A DNA stretch of 64,000 nt from positions 132,526,906-132,590,905 of the forward strand of contig NC_133391.1 of the NCBI RefSeq assembly GCF_047511655.1, given 5' to 3'. Of the stretch, positions 1-10,971 are shown piece after piece. How positions within the stretch are numbered: the first letter of the stretch is position 1; every line of letters starts with the position of its first letter. The notes under the pieces were generated by a model that had not been told where the DNA came from, did not search any database, and worked only from the letters and a program-made list of their open reading frames with translations. Source of the stretch: Castor canadensis. Taxonomy: Eukaryota; Chordata; Mammalia; Rodentia; Castoridae. Made by a program: the position numbers and the translations under genes.

Positions 1-579
1 ACGACGCCAAGCAACCTCTCTGGCTTTGGTTTGCTGATATTTAGAGGCAAATGTTGGCCTTAGCACTTCAGTCCAAGTGTTCTTTCAGTCCAAGTGTTCC
101 AAGGCTGGCTCAGCCCTTTGCAGCTGACAAGCTTGCTCCTGATAGCCACCTGGCTATAAATACAAGAATTTTTCCTTCTTGGTCCTGCCAGCCAGTCCTG
201 GAGTGGGAAATGAGTGAGGAAATGTTACAAGGGTGGAGTTTTCCTTGAACTTTTTGTCATTTGCCTAAGTTCTGTAGTGGGATAAACATTCAGGGTGTGG
301 TAAAATAGGGGTTCTGATATCTTAAAGTAAATAACCAAACACCAGTGACATTTGTTCTTTTCCAAAGTTCAAGGTTTTATGTTCTCCAACCATTGATGAC
401 AAAATAGTTCCAGGAGAGCTGCAGTGTTTTGTTCTCCTGGCCAATTCATTAGCAACAGAGCCGTTACCAGGCTGCAATCCAGCCAGGCTGACAGCAGCTC
501 CCCAGGAAGGGACAGAACTGGAACTGTGCCCTGCAGCCAACAGGGATCTGGAGGGCTCAGATGTGCTGACACGCTGGCA
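1..579. other. intergenic, nothing recognised
   Basis: No exon, RNA gene or repeat that I can name is visible. The short open frames here lack codon structure, and one of them runs into the GA microsatellite that follows. Confidence 0.5.
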
Positions 580-597
580 GAGAGAGAGAGAAAGAGA

Positions 598-641
<44 letters not shown>

Positions 642-648
642 AAAGAAA
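580..648. repeat. (GA)n microsatellite
   Basis: A nearly pure purine run of GA dinucleotides, interrupted by AAAG and GGGA and ending in GAAA units. On the minus strand it produces a false Ser-Leu repeat reading frame. Confidence 0.95.
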
Positions 649-1671
649 GTTTATAGACCTGAAGAGGTCACCTGGTTTCTTCAAGGAACTCAGACAGGAA
701 GGGAGAAAGGAGGAGCCCTAGACGGGCCACTCACACAAATTAAAATCTGGTCTGCATCATCTTCAGTGAGAATTTAGAAAAATTGGGGTTTTCTTACCTA
801 TAAATAAAATACATCGGTTTTAGAAACCTACGTTAAGAGCATGTGTGCAAAAGAAACCTATATAAAGAAGCAGAGCTGGACTGTAGTTAGCTGGAGGTGC
901 AGAACAGCCCACTTCCTTTCTTTGTGCCTTTTTTATTCCTGTCTAAATGTGGACCTGCCGAGCCAATTGCACTCTTCTCAATTTAAAAATACTTTTCTTC
1001 TGCATCACCTGACAAGTCTTTTTTTTTTTTTTTTTTTTTTTGTCTTTAATCCCTGCATGGTGTTCACATCCAGTAAGAGATCTTCCAGGCCACCTCATCA
1101 GTCTAGCAGATCTTGCTGGAAGTTTCCAGCTCTCCAGATGCTTAATGCAGTCAGTTCAGAGTTCCAACACTGACCTCAACCATCTTCCTTGTCTTAAGAA
1201 TGTGCCAAACCTTTATGCTTAAGCTGTTTTAGTAGGAGCGTCTTGGCTTTCTTACCATGCGATTTGGAGAAATTCCTATTTCTGGACTTTCCGTCCAGCT
1301 TTTAAGATATGAGAAGGTGAGTCGTGGATGCTGTTTTCTGGGACGCCATAAAAGTGCATCCCTCTCTCACCTTCTGTTCCACCGTGTGTTGGCGGGGCAG
1401 TGGAGGGGGAAAGTCATCCTGTGACCCCGCTCCCAGCTATTTGAAGGCCAAACGTGTCTGATGGGGAAGGCAGGTTCCTGGTTACACCAGGGCTGAACAG
1501 AATGAAGGGTCTCTGCATGCAGAAAGCCAGGACACGATAAGTTCATGCTGAAAGAAAGTCTGGGGTGAGTGGGTTGAGGGTTATAACACATGGAACAGCT
1601 TGCCCTAACTCAACCCCATTCCTCAGTTGAGTTATTCTTGACTTATGCTCCTCAGAACTCTATGTTTTAGC
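649..1671. other. intergenic, nothing recognised
   Basis: The only clear feature is a run of about 23 T at 1019-1041, possibly the tail of a decayed minus-strand retroelement. No gene is seen. Confidence 0.45.
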
Positions 1672-1772
1672 CAGGGTGTGGTAGTGACTTTGGAGGCTGA
1701 GGCAGGAGGATCTTGAGTTCAAGACCAGCCTGGGCTACATAATGTAACCCTGTCTCAAAAAAACAACAAAAA
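1672..1772 (+). repeat. B1-type (7SL-derived) SINE
   Basis: Contains the B1 phrases 'gaggctgaggcaggaggatc' and 'agaccagcctgggctacat', followed by 'ccctgtctc' and an A-rich tail. The head is degraded. Confidence 0.85.
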
Positions 1773-2739
1773 GTTATTTTGCGCTTTCTCACTATTAATC
1801 TTCTCAACATGACTCTTGCTTCCTCTCAGTCAGCTAGAACTCTGGGAAACTGAACCTGGCTTTTACAAATCATATGGACTTATCTATTTTTTCCAAAGCA
1901 ACAATTTGGTGTCTCCTATTTACCAAGCACAGGGTCAAAGGGATGCACAGAACAACAGGAAAGGCTTCCGGCCTCCATGGAACTCCTGACCCACTGTCTC
2001 CCGAGCCATGAGGGCTCCTGGACTTAAGTTTTGACTTTAAGTTTTTGAACTTGCAGTACCCACACTTCCTTTTCAAGGAAGAACTTGACTTCCTTGCTAA
2101 GACACAGCATGTATATCTGCCAAATCCCTGTTCTCACCAGATGTCTCATCCTTCCTGCTTATGCCGGAAGCCCAGTGATGGCCCCTTTGCCTAGAGTTTC
2201 CACTTGAGTTTGGAAGCTCTGTCCACATGGAGAAGGTTAGGAATGAGAGCCTTTGGACCTACAGTGCCTCGAAGACATGGTTTCTGTGGAATCTGTCCCA
2301 TTTGTTTCCGTTTGGGTCCACTTCAGCCAGATCACCACTGTACCATGAGAGCGTTCTGAGAGCCCAGTGTGTCTGACTGCTCATCTGTGACAAGAGAGAG
2401 TAGGTTTCCCTTGCAACCATTTCCATCTGGCTGAGTTGTTAGAATGGCATCTGGTGGCAGTAGCCCTGCCAGGCCCCCTGGGAGCCAGGTCAGGCCAGCA
2501 CAAGCTCCTAAGCCACCCTTAGTGCTTTGCCTTCTGTGTGGATAGAGAATGGAAGGAGAAAGTTACCACGTCGTGGTGAGCAGAGGAAAGCAAGTGGGTG
2601 CAGCCTGCATCTTAGAGGCAGTACATCTATAGAGTCCTGCCAAAATGCTTAACCTGAATCTAACTGCAAGGAGACACTCAGACGTCCATATTGTGGGTGT
2701 TCTACAATTGACCTGCACTGTTTAAAAATGTTGATGTCA
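1773..2739. other. intergenic, nothing recognised
   Basis: Unassigned single-copy-looking sequence with no splice-bounded open frame and no repeat I can name. Confidence 0.4.
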
Positions 2740-2834
2740 AGCTAGGCATGGTGGCACACACTTATGATCCCATTATTCAGCAGGCCAGCCTGGGCGACCA
2801 TAAAGAGACCCTGTCTCAAAATATCAGCAAAAAG
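2740..2834 (+). repeat. B1-type SINE, internally deleted
   Basis: Begins 'gctaggcatggtggcacaca' and ends 'accctgtctcaaaa'. It lacks part of the middle between the two B1 halves. Confidence 0.8.
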
Positions 2835-2982
2835 TCAATGTCGAAAAGGAGTTTTTTCAAAGCAAGGAGGCTGATCTAGATTAAAGATAACAAGAGAGAC
2901 ATGACAACTAAACACAATGTGTGACTGTTGATTGGATCCAAGATTGAAAAAATGACAACCGTTAAGGTCATTATAAAGACAA

Positions 2983-2984
<2 letters not shown>

Positions 2985-3020
<36 letters not shown>
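2985..3020. repeat. (GT)n microsatellite
   Basis: Eighteen uninterrupted GT units, so likely to vary in length between individuals. Confidence 0.95.
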
Positions 3021-3023
<3 letters not shown>

Positions 3024-4362
3024 AACAGGAAGGAAAACAAATGTGGCAAAATGCTAAAAATTAGCAAATCTAAATGAAAGTGTGTGACTATTCATTGTAA
3101 TGTTTTTTCATCTTTATGTAGGATTGAAATTTTTCAAAAGAACAACTTTAGAATTCTAGCATAGTCTAGTGACAACTCCATATGGCTTTTGAGCCAGGAT
3201 AAAGTCTGAGTTTAAAAAAAGAAAAGAAAAGAAGCAAGAACCAAGCAAAAAGTAGGCAGCAAACCAGCCACAGACACCAGGAACCTGCAGCTTGGTGCAC
3301 ACCTGGAACCTCAAGTCAGCCACACCATCTGGGAACCAGGTGCAGGGACAGCAGTCAAATTCCAGATCAACTGACAAGCAAAGCACTCCAGTAATGCCAC
3401 GTGTGGCCTTCAGAGGCCCAAGACTTGGGAAATGCTGGATGATGAAGAGGCCAGAAGGGATTGAAACCAGCAGTAACTGACACGTCTGCCTGCTGCCCAA
3501 GGCACACAAAAGCCCGAAGTAGAGGTGGTGCTCACGGGGAGGCAGGGACCTTACTGGGTTTGGTTTGCCTTCACAGATTAAATTTTAAATCCCTAGATTA
3601 AGTTACTGATTAAGCCCATAAATATCACTAATTTCCATCTTTTCTATCTTCTACTCTCGATTAGTAATTGTTTCTGGCTGTCCTGCTCCTTGTCTGGTTT
3701 TATTCCGTTGTGATGTGCGGGAAATATTAGAAGTTCTCTCTATTGTGTCTTAAAATGCCCTACTTGTAGTAGGGCATTTAAGATGAAAAAAAAAAATCTA
3801 TGCAGATTTTTTTGGGACTGGTTTGGGACTCAATAGTGTGACATGCAATTTCCAAAGGTCATAAGACTGAGCACTAACATAGCCAAGCTTCCAAGCCCCA
3901 TGGCTTTGTCATCCTCTGGCACTTCCATAAGTTGTCTGGCCCTTAAAGGAACTGCTGCTTTCTCCTTCCTGATGCTCTTTTCAACTCAGCTGTGCTGACA
4001 GAGCTTCCCAAATAATGGACAGGCCAGCAGTGTAGGCTGCCCATCTGTGGGGCTCCTGGTTTTCTCCCCCATACAGGGGGCTGTACGGTGCAGGTCAGCC
4101 AGGGGTTGGTGCAATGAATCCAGCAAAACTGAGCTCTGCTCACTTTCCACCATGTGCTCAGTCACAAAGCAGCCATGACACGATTGCCAGGACCGTGTGT
4201 TGGGAGCCAGGAGTAGATGAATTCCTGGTGTGAGTAAGGAAAACAGCAGAGTTTGCTACAGCTGTGATTAACGTGCAGGATTCAGCCTGGAGATGGCTCC
4301 CCTTGAGAAATCATAACATTTGCAGAAGTGGACAAGGCAAACCCCAGTGGTTTTCAGTTCTA
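3021..4362. other. intergenic; one hairpin, otherwise nothing recognised
   Basis: No gene seen. It contains the strong inverted repeat at 3749-3782 and a following A-tract, described separately. Confidence 0.4.
3749..3782. repeat. short perfect-arm hairpin
   Basis: The left arm 3749-3763 pairs with the right arm 3769-3782 over 14 base pairs with one bulged A and a 5-nt loop (ttgta). The core is 'atgccctac' against 'gtagggcat'. An A-tract starts at 3786. It may be the centre of a decayed DNA transposon; the arms are too short for an ordinary microRNA precursor. Confidence 0.6.
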
Positions 4363-4442
4363 ATCTCTCTGTCTCTCTCTCTCTATCTCTCTCTCTCTCT
4401 CCTCCCTCCCCCCTTCCTTCCCTCCCTTCCTCCTTCTCCCTC

Positions 4443-4475
<33 letters not shown>
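4363..4475. repeat. compound (CT)n-(CCTT)n-(GT)n microsatellite
   Basis: CT repeats give way to C/T-rich CCTT units and then to about 14 GT units. It yields long false Ser-Leu and Arg-Glu frames on the two strands. Confidence 0.9.
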
Positions 4476-4645
4476 CTTTTGCAGCAAATCTCTCTCTGTT
4501 CAAACAGAGACAAGAACCATTATACAAAACAGACCAAAATTCAACTTGTCTGGTTTTCTTGTTTTGTGAAGACTGTAGACCTGTGTGGCCCTCACAGTAG
4601 CCCTCGCCCTGGACACTTTATTATCAGGGCCCTCACAGGATCAGG

Positions 4646-5275
4646 CACTCTAGTTTGGATGCGGTTTATCCCCCAAAGGTTTAGATGCTAGAACATTTGT
4701 CCCCCCCGTGAATGCTGAGGTGATGGAACCTTTAAGAGATGGGGCCTAGAGGAACATAACTAGGTCATGGAAGCTCTACCTTCATGAGTGAATTAAAGTT
4801 GTGTAACAGGAGTGGGGTTAGTTCTGGTAGGAGTGGCTTAGCTCCGGAAAGAACAATCTGTTCTAATAGCCGTGGGCCTGGCTCTCCCTGGTTCTTGTGT
4901 CTCCTCTTGCCACATGATCTCTTGCTTCTGTACATATTCTTGCTTTTTTTTTTTTTTTTTTTGTGGTTCTGAGATCTGAACTCAGGGCCTACACTTTGAG
5001 CCACTCCACCAGCCCTTTTTTTGTGCGTGTGTGATGGGTTTTTCAAGATACAGTCTTATGAACTATTTGCCCAGGCTGGCTTCAAACCACATCCTCCTGG
5101 GAAGCTCAGATTACAGGCATGAGCCACTGGCACCTGGCTCATTCTTGCCATTTTGATGTTATACACCATGAAGGCCTCATCACCACTGAGTGATCCTAGC
5201 ATCAGAGCTATGAACTATGTAAAGTTCTTTAGTACCCCACCCCTGGTATTTTGTTATAGCAACATAAAAGGATGC
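4646..5275 (+). mobile_element. MaLR-type (ERVL-MaLR) solo LTR, split by a SINE
   Basis: The left part has the MaLR landmarks 'tttggatg', 'gaggtgatggaacc', 'gatggggcctag' and 'taggtcatg'. The right part has the terminal landmark 'ggtattttgttatagcaaca'. A minus-strand SINE at 4943-5138 separates the two. No internal retroviral genes remain, so this is a solo LTR remnant. Family assignment is from remembered consensus phrases. Confidence 0.7.
4943..5138 (-). repeat. dimeric B1 + tRNA-like SINE
   Basis: Read on the minus strand it has a 7SL-like head ('gtgcc..tggctcatgcctgtaatc'), a linker, then the tRNA-like unit ('ggctggtggagtggctcaaagtg') and a long A tail, seen here as T at 4946-4963. It is inserted in the LTR at 4646-5275, so it is younger than the LTR. 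Confidence 0.9.
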
Positions 5276-5414
5276 AGGAGCCAGGGTTTAAAAAGGTTGA
5301 CTCAATCTCTTCCCCCTATATACAGCAGTAATATAGTGTCTTCCCTGACCATGCCTTCTTGTGTGATCTTCACACTATGGCCCACCAGAGCTGTTTGGTC
5401 TTTTTATATATAAT

Positions 5415-5560
5415 AAACTTTCATTAGGATATATTCATTATTGGGGGGGGGTTATAGTAACAATTCTGATTAGACTTATATTGTACATTATTTACATTGC
5501 CCCCATCATCTCTTCCCCCTCAAACCCCCAGAGCTATTTTTAGGCTTCAGTTTGTTCCAA
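5415..5560 (-). mobile_element. L1 3' UTR fragment
   Basis: The plus strand is T- and C-rich with 'cattgcccccatcatctcttccccctc', resembling the minus-orientation L1 ends at 13343-13815 and 44463-45345. It carries a G9 run at 5443-5451. Confidence 0.45.
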
Positions 5561-5661
5561 GAACTTATCAGATGAGGTCTGTTGTATTTATTTCAGTATA
5601 ACAGAAAAAGTACTTGGATGGGAAATGGCTAACTCATAACATCTTCAAAAAAGAGCATTGG

Positions 5662-5866
5662 AAGCTGGCACCGGTGTCTCACTCCTGTAATCCTAGCTAC
5701 TCAGGAGGCAGAGATCAGGAGAATCACAGTTTAAAGCCACATCAGGCAAATAGTTCTCAAGACCCTATCTTGAAAATACCCATCTCACACACACACAAAA
5801 GGGCTGGTGGAGTAGCTCAAGGTGTAGGCCCTGAGTTCAAGTCCTAGTACCGCAAAAACAAAAGCA
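5662..5866 (+). repeat. dimeric B1 + tRNA-like SINE
   Basis: The 7SL-like unit includes 'tgtaatcctagctactcagg'. It is followed by a linker holding a short CA run and the tRNA-like unit 'gggctggtggagtagctcaa', ending in 'gtaccgcaaaaaca'. Degenerate 'aaagagcatt' and 'aaaagcatt' at the edges may be the target duplication. Confidence 0.9.
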
Positions 5867-6899
5867 TTAGCCTGAACTTAATGTCTTGCTTCCATTAGAA
5901 AAATAAGGGTGTCGCCTTGTTTCTGTGATGTTGAAAAGATAGCATTCATGGACCCTTCCCTTTCCTCCCTCATGAGATGTGAGCCCCCCAGGGTGTGGCT
6001 CTCCTCCTGGGTTCTATTGCAATGGCTTTGTGTTACTACCACACTTTGGAGCCATTTGAATTTGCTTCATTTGTGTTATTGTTACACACTATACCAGCTG
6101 CTTACTTTTCCTGCCATTGATTGCTGGCTAGATTTCCATCTATAACCCAAACATCATGGGATAGAAGACTGTGGGAAAATTAACCTCTGAAGCAATGAAA
6201 ATTTCCTTACCAAGAACAACACAGCAACCTATGGTGGGAAAGGTCGCCAGACAGCTTTATTACATCGGCTAGAACAATAGCAAAGACTCTTAAGGTGGAA
6301 AAAAAAATTATTTTATAGGCTTGCTCTTCGTTCCAAAAGGAACAATGTGTTTTTAGTCATTCAACTCAAATCTGTTTAGCTCATTCCTCTTCCACCCAGT
6401 TATTTTTTCCATTATATTTCATTAATAGACTATATTTTCCAGCCAGGATGGTATGCCCTGCTAATATACAAATACTGATGATCTGTGTGCCTCGTGCCCT
6501 TATTTCATTGATAGGAACCCCAGCAATGTTCCTTCTGGGAGTCCCCAGAGGGCATCTCACCTGGAGTCACTGAAATGCTCAGGACTACCATGAGTTTTTT
6601 ACTCAGTCCTCTTCAGTGATGTCAACACCCAGGCCTTCAATGCCCATCCATTGTGTGACAGTGTTTCAAGGCTGTCTCCAATGTCCTCAGTCACCACCCT
6701 GTCTACAAGGCTTCCTGATACAGCCACCAGCCTGATTCATGGGCCTTCAAGTGGAGATGAATATTCTGAATGTTTTGAAGGTTGGTGCACAAATGGGAGA
6801 AAGCTCTTTTGTGTAATAAATATCCATCTGAGTGGATTGTGGAGGCGATGCTTCCTTGCATCCAGGGTCTTAGAGCATTTAATTGAAATAATGTCTTCG
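5867..6899. other. intergenic, nothing recognised
   Basis: No gene and no repeat I can name with confidence. Confidence 0.4.
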
Positions 6900-6940
6900 C
6901 GGGGTGCCAGTGGCTCATGCCTGTAATCCTGGCTACTCAA
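6900..6940 (+). repeat. SINE 5' fragment
   Basis: Only the 7SL-like head survives ('gtgccagtggctcatgcctg', then 'taatcctggctactca'), after which the sequence becomes unrelated. Confidence 0.8.
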
Positions 6941-7555
6941 AACAATGCCTTCTCATTTTATAAACAGGCTTTTCTCTTCTGGGATTGAGTCCTGGATACA
7001 AGGGAGGCAAGACTAGAGGCTGGGGAATCCTGTATTCAGAAGTATGCTTTCTGCAGAGGCCCTAACAGCCTTCCTGTTTCAGTCTTCCATTAAGTGAGTT
7101 CTCTCTCTCAAGCTCATTGGTCCCTTTTCAAAATCTGTTTCTGGCAGCTCAGTACTGTGAACAGGTCCAGACACATCTGAACCACAGTAGGGGACGGCTT
7201 AGGCTTAAGCCAAGGCCACTGCTACATGACTTTCAACTCTAAATTTACTGCAGGCTCTTCTACCCATTAATATGAAAAATTCAGATCACTTTGGTTACAT
7301 TAATCATTCAATCCAAAACTAATCACTTTTTGGGTAAGTGCTCTACCTCTTGAGCCATAACCCCAGCCCCAAAGTTAGTCACCTTCTTTTGCCTTGTCCT
7401 TATGAGCTCTTAGATATCAAATTATTTGGTGAGATTATTACTGATCATTTGGCTCACATGCATTAATCTCACAAGCATGAAGTACCTCATTCCTTTTTCT
7501 TCATGTTAACATTTGGTTTGCCTAAAATAATTTTACTCAAATTAATCTTTACTAA
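6941..7555. other. intergenic with a SINE fragment
   Basis: The minus-strand remnant at 7325-7372 ('gtgctctacctcttgagcca') is the head of a tRNA-like unit. The rest is unassigned. Confidence 0.5.
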
Positions 7556-8250
7556 GACTTGGAGAAGTTGGGACTTCATACGTTGCTGGTGGAACCACTT
7601 TGGGAATCATCTTGACAATTCCTCAAAAAGTTAAAACACAGAAGCACCAAATTCCATTCCCAAACATACCAAGAGAATCAAAAACATATTCACACAAAAT
7701 CCAGGACACAAACATTCACAGAAGCATTATGCATCACAGTCTCAACGTGGGAACAACCCAGATGTCTATCAGCTGATCAGCGGATAACAACATGGGCTAT
7801 TTCCCACAGCGATGTCACGCTAGCTATTCGTCACGTAAAGAACGAAGCACTGACACATGCTACAACTTGGCTGAACCTTGAGAACATTCGCTTAAGTGAA
7901 AGAAGCCAGACACAAAAGGACACACGAGGTTAATTCCATTGATTTGAAGTGTTCGGAACAGGCAAATTTACAGAGACAGAGTCATTTCCAGAGACTGGGA
8001 GGAGAAGAGGATGAGGAAGGGTTGTAAACAGATGCAGGGATTCTTTTCAGAATTATGAAAATCAGAAATTAGATAGTGCCTTGTGAGCACTACACAATTT
8101 TTGTGGTCAGGGATCAAACCCAGTACCTTATGTGCACCAGACAAGCCCTCTACCACTGAGCTACACCCCACGCCCTGGATTATACACTTTAAAGGCATGA
8201 ATGTTAGGTTGTGCGAATTAGATCTCATTTTTTTTTAAATGGATCTTTTC
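7556..8250 (+). mobile_element. ancient L1 3' end
   Basis: Decayed matches to the L1 ORF2/3' UTR junction are visible in order: 'gttgctggtggaacca', 'caacccagatgtctatcagc', 'tgaaccttgagaacattcg' and 'gaagccagacacaaaagg'. There are many mutations and no open frame. An ID-type SINE at 8092-8180 interrupts it. Confidence 0.75.
8092..8180 (-). repeat. ID-like tRNA-derived SINE
   Basis: Minus-strand tRNA-like unit ('gtagctcagtggtagagggc', then 'gggtttgatccctgacc'). Inserted in the old L1 at 7556-8250. Confidence 0.85.
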
Positions 8251-8404
8251 TACATATTAAGCATCCAGTACTAATAAGAGCCTGCTTTCTATAGGAAAAA
8301 TTAATTAGTTGCTGATCTATGTTTGTAACAAATTGCAGCTTTCTTGTAAAAGGCAAATCCAAGTAGAAAGAATAAGTGCTTTTTAGTTTACTCATTCAAC
8401 CAAC

Positions 8405-8409
<5 letters not shown>

Positions 8410-8465
<56 letters not shown>
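8410..8465. repeat. (GT)n microsatellite
   Basis: About 28 uninterrupted GT units directly abutting the tail of the minus-strand ID-like SINE at 8466-8531. Confidence 0.95.
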
Positions 8466-8466
<1 letters not shown>

Positions 8467-8531
8467 TGCTGGCTGGGGATCAACCCAGAGCCTCACATGG
8501 TGCTAGGCAAGCATCTGCCAATCCCCAGCCC
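8466..8531 (-). repeat. ID-like SINE
   Basis: 'ggggatcaacccagagcctc' and 'gctaggcaagcatct' read as the reverse of the tRNA-like unit. Its A-rich tail position is occupied by the GT tract. Confidence 0.85.
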
Positions 8532-8900
8532 CTCATTCAGCAAACAGTTGAGCGTGTAATACAGCAAGATGCTGGACACTGAATAGATAATGGTGACTAA
8601 CACAGATGTAGTCCCTTCCTTCACAGATAGATCCACAATTTGAAAAAGACTATGCCCAGGAAAGTGCCAGGCATCGTGAGAACACCTAAGAGCATCCGTC
8701 TCAGACTCCAGGGCTCAGGGAATGTTTCTGGAGCCTTCAACTCCTAAGAGACCCAGGGCAGAGGGAGGAATGTTCCGGGAAGCAGGAACAGTGTGCGCAA
8801 AGACTCTGAAGAGAGAGAACGCAGCATGTTCCAGGAACCAAAACAACTCAGAGTGGCTCTTGAGAAAAGGCCCAGTCTAAACGTTTGCCATGAACCGAGT
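8532..8900 (+). repeat. ancient interspersed repeat, family not named
   Basis: Shares the landmark series 'agatgctggacactgaatag', 'aatgttccgggaagcaggaa' and 'gtgcgcaaagactctgaag' with the units at 17430-17880 and 59420-59800. I recognise the unit as common in mammalian genomes but will not assign a family name. Confidence 0.5.
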
Positions 8901-9127
8901 CCAGACTATAATGTTAAGGAATTCAGTACTTTCACCAGAGTTCCAACTTGTTCAAACTTTACTGTGATCAGAATGTTTTCAGCTGCAAGGAACAGAGAAT
9001 CAGACTCCTACAGGTTGAACAATTAAGGACACTTACTATTTCCTATCACAGGAAGCCTAGAGGCTGCAGTGGACTGCAGAGATGGTGAATTCACCGGCTT
9101 AATTGTGTCTTTAGAAAACCAGCTCCT

Positions 9128-9144
9128 GTCTCTCTCTCTCTCTG

Positions 9145-9222
<78 letters not shown>
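9128..9222. repeat. compound (CT)n-(CA)n microsatellite
   Basis: About 32 CT units with a few interruptions pass directly into about 14 CA units. Confidence 0.95.
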
Positions 9223-9224
<2 letters not shown>

Positions 9225-9989
9225 AGCTTCTTTCTAAGGCAAGTTCCCCTTGAGACCACATGACCCAGGGCAACCTGCTTCCTTGTCCTCTTTCAGCAAG
9301 AGACACTAACTTCTCTTTTCTGAGAGCCCCAGCCAGCCTTCTCTGATGTCTCATTGGCACAAATCCTAACTGGCCCCTGTTAGAGAGGAAGAGCTACCAC
9401 GAGTGGCCGTGATCCGTGGCCTGAATGCTAGGGAGTCACTTCAGTGCGACCACACAGTGGACCCTAAACATAGTGCCTGAGTTAGCACTGCATTCACCAG
9501 CACCTGCCTTGGGGTTTGTCTTCCACTTCGGCTTCTAAAAATCGGTCCAAGACCAGCTCCAAAGCCTGGTGTATGGATGTGGTTTTCATTGCAGGTTTTG
9601 TGAGAACTGGCCATCATACTGACAAACTTCCTAAAAAATCTTTAACTTCTTTCTTTCCTCAAATTTCCATTCCTCACCTCAGATACCACATGTCTTTCCC
9701 TCACCCCATCTTCATCTTCCTCCCAGACTGGTTGCTACCTCTCTTTCCACCTGCTTTCTCTAAATCACTCAATTTGTGTTTTCCACCAGAAGAAACTAGA
9801 CCCCCAAACTGGCCACTTCAAGGAACCGAATTTCAGAGGACTTCCTAGCTGCTCCAAGGCCTCTCTTCTCTGCAGGCTGACATCAGTTTCCACTAACAGA
9901 AAACCTCTATCCTGATTGCTTCAAATGCTTTCAGTTCAGCAGATTTATCAATCATTGATCACTATCAAAAACTTTGGATAAGTCTAGAG
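9223..9989. other. intergenic, nothing recognised
   Basis: No gene seen. The 110-codon frame across 9516-9848 shows no recognisable domain, and its surroundings show no splice or promoter pattern. Confidence 0.4.
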
Positions 9990-10062
9990 ATGTGGGTCAA
10001 GGAGTGGAGTGCCTGCCTAGCAAGCAGAGGTCCTGAGTTCAAACCCCAGTACTGCCAAAATA
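9990..10062 (+). repeat. tRNA-like SINE unit
   Basis: 'agtgcctgcctagcaagcag' and 'gagttcaaaccccagtactg' mark the tRNA-like half of the dimeric SINE, with the A tail reduced to 'ccaaaat'. Confidence 0.85.
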
Positions 10063-10289
10063 TAATGATTTTGGGTAAGTGACATAGAAGTTGTTCAATC
10101 CAATATGATTTTAAAACACCACAAACCAAGGCTAAAGGCAAACAAAACATTGGGAAATAGTTATAAAATGCAAGATTATTTCCTTATACAAATCACTAAG
10201 AAAAGATATGAGCTGTCAGTTTTCAAAACAGAGAGAGATAACATTCATATTAAAATTTTGCTATCAGATGGGCAAGCATTAAGAAAAAA

Positions 10290-10971
10290 GGTATAAATAG
10301 TGTTGGCAAGAATATGGAGTGATATGCACTGTTGATGGGAACATCAACTGAGATAATTTTTTGGAAAGAAAATCTGCATTTATTTCAATATTTAAAGTAT
10401 ATGGGCTTTTGATAAAATACTTAACACTTCTAGAAATTTGTTCTAAGGCAAAATTTAAGCAAAGATACCATATCATATCTCTTTTTATAATAAAAAATAT
10501 TGAATAATTTTAACTGTACAGCTATAGGGGATTAATTAATGAATTACAGTAAATCCTGTGTTTGTAGAGACCTAATACCTATGAATGTGCCCCAAGATTC
10601 TAGCTCAGTCCTTGATCTGTATATGAATAAATGTACATAGTAGAAAATTCCATAGCCATTAAGAACAATGGCTCAGATATATATTTATTGGAATAGAAGA
10701 CTGGACTGGGGATTTGACTCAGTGGTAGAGCAGGCATGAGACCCTGGATTCAATCCCAGTGCCACGAAAAACAAGAAAAGAAAAGAAATAGAAAATGAAC
10801 TGTCACATATTGTTAAAAGATAAAGATTACAAAACTACATGGCTAGAATCATCTCATTTTGTATAAGAAGCAAACGTGAGTATTCATAGAACAGGTTTAG
10901 AAGGATGCATTTCAAAACATAAATTGTGGTTTTTTCTAAATGGTGAGATTATAGGCGTTTTTGAATTCTTC
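10290..10971 (+). mobile_element. ancient L1 3' end, interrupted
   Basis: Decayed L1 ORF2-end phrases ('agtgttggcaagaatatgg', 'gcactgttgatgggaaca') continue through 'cagatatatatttattgg'. An ID-like SINE (10704-10785) and then a younger L1 (10988-11466) interrupt it. Confidence 0.65.
10704..10785 (+). repeat. ID-like SINE
   Basis: 'ctggggatttgactcagtgg', 'tagagcaggcatgagaccct' and 'ccagtgccacgaaaaacaag'. Part of the anticodon arm is deleted. Confidence 0.85.

Noticed and set aside
424..777. 117-codon frame rich in Arg-Glu (and the opposite-strand Ser-Leu frame)
   Set aside because: Produced by the GA microsatellite.
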